A stretch of 64,000 nucleotides of DNA, taken from contig JAHQIY010000008.1 in the NCBI GenBank assembly GCA_019054805.1, positions 667,501 to 731,500 on the forward strand, in the 5' to 3' direction. Of this stretch, positions 56,860-64,000 are shown piece by piece; the stretch's first letter is position 1; each line of letters begins with the position of its first letter. The notes under the pieces were generated by a model. That model was given only the letters and a program-made list of their open reading frames with translations. It was not told the DNA's origin and ran no database searches. The translations under genes and the position numbers were made by a program. The DNA comes from Brachionus manjavacas (taxonomy: Eukaryota; Rotifera; Eurotatoria; Ploima; Brachionidae).

Positions 56860-57686
56860 TTATGTTTTAAAAAATTTCAGTTTGATATGAGCATTGGTTT
56901 GATTGACTTGAAAACCAAAGCCAAAGAGTTCATTTTGATTCTTGACCAAGCGCACAGATAAACAGTGAAAAAGACGATTCTTGAAATTAAACTTTCCAAC
57001 ACACCTAATCCAGCTGTCCCTCACAAATCGGCCCATCTGCCGGTCTATTTCATAAAATACACAATGTATTCTTCCCTGAGAATCTTTCAAAGAAAATTCG
57101 CTAGCTCCATTACTCTCATCCTTGCTTATAGCGCTGTCCAACTGGCCTTAAAATCAATTTTTATCAAATTTTTATTTTAACATTTTCCTTGAGTTTTACC
57201 TATTATTTCAAAAAGATATGAACCAGGCAAGCTGTTTTCGCCCAGTTTTTTGTTTGTGCAATGTTTCTCAAGTATTTCAAATCTATTGGAAAAAACCTGC
57301 ATCGATTTGGTGGTGACTGACCAGATTTTTAAGTTTTTGGAGTTGTCTGATTCACTTGCACTTGATGTCGATTGATTGCGTGAAATGTTGGTCTTATCCT
57401 TTAAAATGCCCCTTCGCTCTTGATTAGACTTTATCAAGGTTGGATAAACAATTTCTTAATTGACAAAAAAAAGAATTTTTTTAAAGAATAATTTTATTTT
57501 TAATTTACTTTGACTAATTTTCGTCGAATTCAAATAATTACTATGCTCATAGTTTTCACTATTAATCAGTGGATTGTGTGATGATGCCTGCTGTTGCTGA
57601 ACTGGTCGGCTTGAGCTTGCTTTCGAGCTGGCATTAGCTCGGTTCTGCGAATATGGATGAAATCTTCGTGAATCATTTGATTGCAT
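56860..57686 (-). CDS. SPATA22: spermatogenesis-associated protein 22 homologue (meiotic OB-fold)
   Basis: Three exons, 57,509-57,686, 57,200-57,454 and 56,860-57,146, join in phase across short introns (54 and 53 bases) and give 239 residues, shorter than the roughly 360 of mammals. The first part is Gln/Ser-rich and disordered. The C-terminal half is the family's RPA2-like OB fold: KIWSVTTKSMQVFSNRFEIL, YLFEIIGQLDSA, RIHCVFYEIDRQMGRFVRDS, WIRCVGKFNFKNRLFHCLSV and RL. Vertebrate SPATA22 has LFEVLAVLDSAV, CVFYEIDRELPRLIRG and HRCVGNYDQKK at the same places. SPATA22 pairs with MEIOB and, with RPA, coats single-stranded DNA during meiotic recombination. Its presence implies a genome that keeps meiosis. 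An upstream in-frame ATG at 57,716 is possible; I prefer 57,686. It is 145 bases from the PAP2 gene, same strand. Confidence 0.88.
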
Positions 57687-57831
57687 TTTTTTTGTTAGGA
57701 AGATTAATTTAACCACGAGCTACAACACAATGAAATTCAAAAAATGAATTTTTTTTAAAATAAAATTTATTTAAAAAGTTAAGAAATTTTTATGTTAAAT
57801 TCATCCTAAAATTGGAATAATTAAAAATAAA

Positions 57832-58794
57832 TTAGATATTAAAACTGGTTGTGTATTTGTGATCATTTTCATTGATATCTTTGTGAACTTCTTGGACATT
57901 CTCTTCGTCATATTGGAGACAGCTGCTGAGTGTGGAATATCGGGTTTTGGCAGTTGTTTTTTTAAGATAATTTGTCATGCAGATAAAGGAACAAATGCTT
58001 GTGACGATTCCGAGTGTGGCACCAGCAAGCACATCTGTCGGATGATGCTTGTTGTCCGCTATTCTTGACAGAGCTGTAAAAAAAGCCATCATAAAAAAAC
58101 TAATCTGAACCATTCTGGGCAAGAGACCAAAATGCCTGCACTTCCAAGTGTGATTAACAAACAGGATCAAAAAAACCATGGAATAGAAAGAAAGTGACGA
58201 GTGTCCGGACGGAAACGAGAGCCTGGACTCCTCGACGCTTTCTTTATTCTCAGCGGTACATTTAAAATCTACCTCTGGTATTAGGAATGTTTTGTTTAGC
58301 TTGCACAACTGGGTGTACGGATTTAGATCTGGCTTGCATACGTCAATGAAATTAGGCCTCAGCCGGCCTACCACTACTTTGCCAAAGTCGGTTATCACTG
58401 CTGTTGACAAGAGGCCGAAAAAAAACGATCCACAGCTGATGTACAAATTTCCGATTTGTTCCGGAAATTGAAGGATTTTTTCGTGCAGGAATTTTACTTT
58501 ATAAATTATGATGGACTTTTTTTTGTGCCTAGGGTTACGGGTAAAAATTGTTTTGAATATTTCTGTGGCTATGATGGTCATCAGCGGGAGAATCAATGAT
58601 AACAGGATTAGATGAAAATTGGTGACTGTGGAGGGCCTGAATGGCATGTTGACGGTGTAATCATTGCAGTTGAAGCTTGATTTAAAGGGCTTCAAAAATA
58701 ATTTTATTACATGGAATGACAAAAAAAGCATCAAAACAGAGCAAATGTCGAAAACAAGCTTGAACCAATGCACCGTTTCATTCTGGTTCATCAT
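57832..58794 (-). CDS. phospholipid phosphatase (PAP2/LPP family)
   Basis: A single-exon gene of 320 residues. LPP enzymes are six-span membrane proteins that dephosphorylate lipid phosphates such as lysophosphatidic acid and phosphatidic acid at the cell surface. Signature motifs are complete: C1 KVVVGRLRP (about residue 138), C2 SFPSGHSSLSFYS (about 193, with the catalytic His) and C3 SRIADNKHHPTDVLAGATLG (about 243, second catalytic His). Hydrophobic spans lie near residues 15-35, 65-85, 115-135, 200-215, 225-240 and 258-275, and there is a putative N-glycosylation site in the loop (LNKTFL). It matches the PLPP1/2/3 and wunen group rather than glucose-6-phosphatases. Start ATG at 58,794 directly follows another Met codon context (MMNQNE). 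Confidence 0.93.
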   Translation of the reverse strand: MMNQNETVHWFKLVFDICSVLMLFLSFHVIKLFLKPFKSSFNCNDYTVNMPFRPSTVTNFHLILLSLILPLMTIIATEIFKTIFTRNPRHKKKSIIIYKVKFLHEKILQFPEQIGNLYISCGSFFFGLLSTAVITDFGKVVVGRLRPNFIDVCKPDLNPYTQLCKLNKTFLIPEVDFKCTAENKESVEESRLSFPSGHSSLSFYSMVFLILFVNHTWKCRHFGLLPRMVQISFFMMAFFTALSRIADNKHHPTDVLAGATLGIVTSICSFICMTNYLKKTTAKTRYSTLSSCLQYDEENVQEVHKDINENDHKYTTSFNI

Positions 58795-60045
58795 TTACTA
58801 ATTTAATAATCTAAAAAAAAATTTTTTATCCAAAATTTCGGATAGGATTCAAAAAAATATAATACTATGATATTAAGATAATTTGAAAAAAAAGGCATAA
58901 TTTTTGCCACGTGATTATACCATCAAGCTTAAGATTTTTGTTACCTTAAATTGTTTTTCTATTAAAAATTAAAAATGAAAAGATGCTAAATAGTGTTATT
59001 TGACATTAGATGATTTATTTAAAAAAATTTTAAAAATTGATGGAGTGAGGCTAATGAAATTGTTGTTAAATACACGACAATTTTAGTTTGAATTACGATT
59101 TTCGCAAAAAGATAAAAATAAAATTATAAAAATAATTTTAGTGCTAAAATTATTTTCATTTTTTTATCGATTTAAAAATTTAAATTTGATAGTAAAAAAT
59201 CGATGTTGTGAAGCTCATAATTTCTAAGTCTAAATTTTGTTTTAAATTCTAGCAATTTTAAATCAAATGTCAAGCGGAATGCAAATTTTTTTTGAATTAG
59301 TTTTCAATTATTTTAAAGCTTAAAATTATTCATTAGACAAAAGTAAATATTTAGATTTTTATTTAAATTTTAATTAATAACCTATAACTGGTGCAAATAC
59401 GTTTAGGCTAAAAAGCATTTAGAGATTCATATGAACACAAAAAATGGATCTTGCTTCAAATATTCATGAACATCTTAAAAACTTTTTTGTGACCAAAATT
59501 ATCCTATAAATGTTCAATAAATTATAACAATAATTAAATCTTGATAAAAGTGGGCTGATTTATTCAAAAAAGATGCTCAGGGTTCCCAATTACCATGCAG
59601 TTCCAAGCAAATATCAAACTATGATGAGATTCCATTATTATTATTATTATTATATTGAGCAATAAAATAATGAGTCAGGGTTTTCTTTTACAGACAGATT
59701 GAGTGTTAATAGCATTACGAATTTTTGAATAAAAGAAAAATATTAAATTTTAAATTTAAATAATTTTTTTCGTTAAGGCCTAAGACTCGTTCAGTAAATA
59801 TATTCTCTGCAAAAACTGTGCAAAGCACATGCAGAGAATTATATGTTTTTTACATGTTTTATTTGATATTTTTTTCAGTGTACAAATTTAAATAAAAAAA
59901 TCTTTTTTTTTTTGTAAGAACTTTTAACAAACTCTTAAAGGCAAAAAATCTCTTTTTAATAATTTTTAATTGAAATATTATTTATCAAAAAAGAGTCTCC
60001 TACAAACATTGTGTCCGTTCATCAAAATGAAGAAAACACGGCACT
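58795..60045. other. AT-rich intergenic DNA
   Basis: A short ATT run lies at about 59,634-59,655. Near 59,811 the words CTGCAAAAACTGTGCA and GCAGAG recur, as in the MITE at 8,638. No gene. Confidence 0.4.
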
Positions 60046-60345
60046 TTGAAGTTTATCAATTTTTGATGCTCTAAATGATCAAATAAATTTTAACTATTAA
60101 ATAAATTGTTATTTCTTAATAGAATAAATGCAGAGTACATATTGAAGATTGAACACCAACTAAACGATGCTATTTTAAGTGAGTAATTTTTTGCAGAATT
60201 TTGCAGATTTTACCATTAGATTTAAAAAAGTATGTTAAATCCAAAGATGTACCTCTGCATTATTTCTATTAAGAAATAGAAATTTATTTCATAATTTTAA
60301 CTTGATTTGATCATTTGAGCATCAAAATTTTATCATAAACTTCAA
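60046..60345. mobile_element. inverted-repeat element (MITE)
   Basis: About 300 bp with TIRs of roughly 95 bp: TTGAAGTTTATCAATTTTTG, then ATGATCAAATAAATTTTAAC, then TTTCTTAATAGAATAAATGC at the left match the right arm in reverse complement with scattered differences. The interior repeats TTTTGCAGAATTTTGCAG. I found no clear target duplication, so the class is open. Confidence 0.75.
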
Positions 60346-60701
60346 CTAAAAACAAAAATTTTCATAATCAAAAATTGTCAACACGAAAATTAAAAAAATT
60401 CTCAAATTCATTTGAAAAAGTCAGGACTAAGACTTGTTTAAATGATAAATTTTTGATAATCTCTTTTTAAACATAAATATATTTTAATTTTTTATTCATT
60501 AATTCACTTTAAAAGAATATAACTATAATATGTATTGTTGAATAATTCATGTTTCAATTTTTACATTGAAAACGACATTAGGACAAAAAAATTTATGATT
60601 TATAATGTCTAAGTCCTTATTTGCACTTGACTTGTGACTTTTATACAAGTTCTTTCTTTTTACTACAGACTGAATTAATTTTTACCTTAGTATACACTCT
60701 G

Positions 60702-61110
60702 CAAGAACTAGAAGTGCTTGCCGGGTACATTAATTCTTTCAGATTGTTGGACCTCATAAAATCGCAAAATTAAAAGATTGTCAACATTAAACTCTTAACC
60801 ATTCGATTTACTTTTTAGACCCGGATACAGGTAAATTCATATTAAAATATTAGTAAAAATATTACTCAAAAAATAAAATTTGATTGTTAAGGAGCTTGTA
60901 CAAATCGTATAGAAAGCTTCTGGAACTCATCTAAGCAGCGATTTAAAGAGATAAAGGGGATGCAATAGAGGATTAATTCAGTCACACTAAGATGAGTTCA
61001 CATTTATAAATAAACATCTTATAATTTTAAATTTAGACAATCTGATTTTGAAAAAAAGTGTAATGATGCCGTTGGTAATCTTGAGCAAGATGGTCGAAAA
61101 GAAGAATTTT
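60702..61110 (+). pseudogene. IS1595/ISXO2-like (Merlin-type) transposase relic
   Basis: Frames give LPGTLILSDCW (second catalytic Asp in the SDCW block), then TLNHSIYFLDPDT, a possible short intron (60,832-60,890), and GACTNRIESFWNSSKQRFKE (the TN-IES-W--K-R-K block with the catalytic Glu), then DEFTFINKH. ISXO2-type proteins read SDCWRAY...TVNHS-NFVDP-TGAHT-TIES-W-- at these places. At least three stops or shifts break it. It could be an old Merlin element or a decayed gene derived from one. Confidence 0.7.
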
Positions 61111-62032
61111 AATTCACATTAATTCACCTTTCTGGATTAAAATTCTCAGCATCTTTAAGAAAAACATTGTAAAAAGGAATTTTCTTCTAACTAAGAAAAA
61201 AGAATGATTTAAAAATTTTATTAAACAACAGATATAATAAGAAAAAAACCTGATCAAATTTAATTTTCTCATTTAAATTTTCAACAGGTACACACAAAAA
61301 TTTTCCAAGGAATTTTGATTTAGCAAGTTTTGAGTCCGGTTGATCGGCACAACTCTGATTTTCATTAAATCAGTCATTTTAATTTCAATTGAATAGGGTT
61401 TTAAAATCTGGGTGCGTTTGATGCAAAAAAAAAAACTATTAGATAAATTATTGTAATCAAAAGTTAATTTGGCTTTTTTTATTCTTTTCAATTTTTATAT
61501 TTTATAAAATAAATTAATTTTTGTCTCTTTAAATTTAATTATTAATTTAAGAACTTGAATTTAATTGAATTAATTGTTTAATTTTGGTAATGCTCTAATT
61601 AAAAGATTTAATTGTTTTGGGCTGATACAAACGAGAAAAAACGGCATGTCAAAATATTTTTTAGAGAAAATATGAAATTTTAGAAGTCGGCGGAAGAACA
61701 GAAAAATTCTAAATCCTTTATAAAATGTTAAAAAATAAATATGAAAAATTTCAAAGAACCACATTTTTAGAAATCCTTGTTAATTGTTGATTTTGGTTTA
61801 AAAATTTAAATTAATAATTAGTTGGTCAAATATGTAATTTGCAAGGAGGGACTGAGGTCTAATATATTCAACAAGTGAATTTTTTATTTCAAATTACATT
61901 CATTTTTTATATCAAATCAAAATTTTTTGCGAAATGAAAAGAGGTCTATCTATCTCAATTTTCAATGCCTTGCTAGAAATGATACTGTTGAAGATGAAGA
62001 GCTACAATTTGAGAGTGATGAACTGATATAAA

Positions 62033-62035
<3 letters not shown>
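61111..62035. other. AT-rich intergenic DNA
   Basis: No supported gene. Confidence 0.4.
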
Positions 62036-62070
<35 letters not shown>

Positions 62071-62071
62071 T
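62036..62071. repeat. (AAT)n microsatellite
   Basis: About twelve ATA/AAT triplets in a row, flanked by the repeated word ACTGATATAAAAT, present on both sides. Confidence 0.9.
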
Positions 62072-62239
62072 AACTGATATAAAATCTGATATATTTTTTT
62101 TAAAGGGAAAAAAAGAAAAGGAATTAAAAAAAAAGGGTAAATAAAAGATTAAAGACTAAAAGAGGCTAGAGAAAGCGAGTATTTAAAAGAACAAAACTCA
62201 CACATTTTAAAGGGAGATTAAATGGACTTTATATCGCTA

Positions 62240-63280
62240 AGGCCAGTAAAAGGATATAGTACTTAAAATTATCGAAATTCAAGTAAGCTATCTTAAATTT
62301 TAATAAATTTTGTTCAAATAAATTTTAAATATCAGTACAGTAAATTAAGAACAAACAGTCATGTATTGACAATAAATGAACTAAGATACTTTTTTGAATG
62401 TGCTTTAGTTGATTTTTTCAAAAATTCTTTCAAGATAAAAACTTTTTGAACTTTTTTTTACATTTTTGCTTTATTGGGATCATGTCAAAATCTATGATTT
62501 TAACCATTATCCTTGTTAACTTTTTATGTCCATGAATTTTTGGTTAAAAAGAATTTACTTTTTTCTTTATTGTCAATACAAGACTGTTTGTACTTAACAC
62601 TAGAAGCACCAACGAGTCAAAATGACTCTTTTTCGATTTTTGGCCACTAAACTCTAAGTCAAATTTTGCTATTTGAGCATAATTTTTTTTTCAGCATAAA
62701 AATAAGAATAACTTTCTAAATTAACTAAATTCAAATAAAAAAAATAATTCCTTTGTACAAAATCAAGTATATACTACTAGAAGCACAAAAAAGAGCCATT
62801 TTGACTCGTTTTTTAATTAAAATTTTGAATTTATCTACAAAATCAATGGATGAGTCATAAAATATTTATAAAAAGTATACAAATCTTTAAAAACTGACTT
62901 AAATCCTAATACTTGAACGAAGATAAGCAAATTTAAAAAATGCAAAAATTAAAGTTTGCGTATTTTACATGAAAGACGAAAAATTGGTTCAAAAAGGAAT
63001 GAATTCAGTAGAAGATAAAATTTTTGCAAGATACTTTTTTTTAGCCAAATTTTTATTTTTACTCAATTAAAATTAAGTATTGAATAGATTTATCCAAATA
63101 ATAAATTATCATCCATTTTTATCCATTAGATTCTATTAAAACAAGTCATTTTGACTCGTTTTGGTGCTTCTAGTGTTTATTAACTGTACTGATATTTAAA
63201 ATTTATTTGAACAAAATTTATTAAAATTTCAGAAAACTTACTTGAATTTAGATAATTTTAAGTACAATATTTTAGTAAAA
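62240..63280. mobile_element. TIR element split by a piggyBac-like MITE
   Basis: The left arm (about 62,258-62,378: AGTACTTAAAATTATC, AATTTTGTTCAAATAAATTT, CAGTACAGT, ACAAACAGTCATGTATTGAC) reappears in reverse complement on the right, but in two pieces: 62,567-62,593 and about 63,184-63,265. Between them sits the 582-bp element at 62,598-63,179. Once that is set aside, the outer element is about 450 bp with arms of about 120 bp. Confidence 0.8.
62598..63179. mobile_element. piggyBac-like MITE, nested
   Basis: TTAA stands on both sides (62,594-62,597 and 63,180-63,183), the piggyBac target duplication. The ends read CACTAGAAGCACCAACGAG and, in reverse complement, CACTAGAAGCACCAAAACG, close to the CCCTAGAA start of known piggyBac ends, and are followed by GAGTCAAAATGACT. 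A third copy of the end motif lies inside, at about 62,778. Non-coding. At the right end four extra bases (TTTA) lie between the TIR and TTAA. Confidence 0.8.
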
Positions 63281-63513
63281 AAAATTTAATCTTGATGTTC
63301 TTTTGAACTGAATTACAAAGAAAAAAAATGATTTTTCAGCCAAAATTTTTGTCACTATTATGGTTATTTTTTAAAATTTAAGGAAAAAATTAGGCAATGT
63401 AAATTTATGGATATGTTTTGAATTGACGTTGAACCCTAGCTTTTTCTCTATTTAAAAATTTAGCTAAATTCTTAGATAAAATCATCAAAACCACATTATT
63501 CGTGATTGCTACT
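63281..63513. other. 5' flank of SSR3
   Basis: AT-rich; no promoter element can be named with confidence. Confidence 0.4.
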
Positions 63514-64000
63514 ATGTCCGCCAAGTCGACAAAACCAAAGACTTTAAGCAAAGAAGAAGAAAAACTTCTACAGGATTACAGCCGCGATTTATCCACCAAA
63601 TCCTCGGCTCTATTCTACGGAAACGCTGCCATTGTGGCAGCAGTGCCCATATGTAATAATAAACCAAAAAATTTAATATTCAAAAGGAGTCTTTAACCCA
63701 TTCATTTAATTTAAGGGCTGTATTGGAAAATTCACCAAATGGAACCTGCAAACAATTTCATTTATTTTTTACTTGGAACTTTGGTCACATCCTACTTGAT
63801 CAGCTTGGCTTACAAAAATGTCAAATTTGTTCTCAAGCACAAGTAAACTTGGATCAAAAAAAAAATATTCAAAAATTAATTGATTTAAAAGAATTTTTCA
63901 AAATTTGGAATCAGTGGTTCAAGACGATAAAGACAAGAAGACTGAAGATCGGTAAGTGGTTTAGATGATTAAAAAAAAGACAATTTCTTTGACAATGTTC
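63514..64000 (+). CDS. SSR3: translocon-associated protein subunit gamma (5' part)
   Basis: TRAP-gamma is a four-span ER membrane protein of the TRAP complex, which sits beside the Sec61 channel and helps secretory proteins enter the ER. Exons 63,514-63,652, 63,716-63,842 and 63,892-63,951 splice in phase. The protein begins MSAKSTKP and has [40 protein letters not shown] and [14 protein letters not shown], against [30 protein letters not shown] and [14 protein letters not shown] in vertebrates. The gene continues past the window end after a donor at 63,952. A non-ATG upstream start is possible in frame, but the ATG at 63,514 fits the family length. Confidence 0.93.

Noticed and set aside
57859-58068. 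Plus-strand open frame over the PAP2 gene
   Set aside because: Complement of the phosphatase C-terminus.
61273-61764. Minus-strand open frames of 64-72 codons
   Set aside because: Hydrophobic low-complexity sequence without splice partners or family motifs.
1-64000. CRISPR arrays, operons or bacterial ribosome-binding sites
   Set aside because: The genes are intron-bearing animal genes; the only regular array (79-bp units) is contiguous without spacers.

Overview
The window is a stretch of an animal nuclear genome. It is strongly AT-rich (by eye about three quarters A+T), its genes are split by short introns that often run only about 50-100 bases, and several products are restricted to or typical of animals: CFAP36, SPATA22, a lipid phosphate phosphatase, TRAP-gamma (SSR3), and beta-spectrin and TAO-kinase fragments. 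The mixture (small compact genes, many transposons, jockey/CR1/RTE-type LINEs, MULEs) would suit a small invertebrate such as a monogonont rotifer, but that placement is an inference and no marker here proves it.

Layout. 1-7.3 kb: LINE and MULE debris plus an AAGTCA-rich foldback repeat. 7.3-11.6 kb: CFAP36 on the minus strand, whose 3-kb intron holds a MITE with a 9-bp target duplication. 12.2-13.1 kb: two small inverted-repeat elements, one a Tc1-like deletion derivative. 13.4-17.4 kb: a near full-length but decayed jockey-like LINE. 17.66-41.02 kb: the centrepiece, below. 41.8-51.8 kb: a young, broken Ty3/Gypsy element inserted at a MULE relic, then LINE fragments of RTE and CR1/jockey type. 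52.3-64 kb: ordinary genes (a small cysteine-rich membrane or secreted protein, SPATA22, a PAP2 phosphatase, the 5' part of SSR3) separated by AT-rich DNA with inverted-repeat elements, an IS1595-type transposase relic and a piggyBac-like MITE nested in another element.

The centrepiece is a 23.4-kb segment, 17,661-41,017, bounded by inverted repeats of 2,713 and 2,871 bp. The repeats end in the same bases (GGCAACTTGAAGTT...) and are flanked immediately outside by the same 8-bp direct repeat, CCAAAAAC. This is the structure of a very large transposon with kilobase TIRs. Each TIR carries broken pieces of two host genes (beta-spectrin repeats, TAO kinase) and a 79-bp tandem array (3 units left, 5 units right; the TIR length difference is 158 = 2 x 79). 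Between the TIRs lie a gene with a MULE-like DDE transposase region joined to an OTU cysteine-protease domain, a multi-exon C2HC zinc-finger/coiled-coil/RING-like gene, a chromodomain gene with a recently duplicated exon, a GT31 glycosyltransferase gene, a GC-rich hairpin-dense patch, and a MULE-type MITE.

If the 23-kb unit is one element, the DDE-OTU protein is its best candidate for a transposase and the other genes are cargo or passengers. The transposase reading shows an in-frame stop and one frameshift, so this copy may be inactive or the sequence may hold errors. Whether this is a single mobile unit rests on the TIR plus 8-bp flank evidence, and finding other copies or an empty site would settle it.
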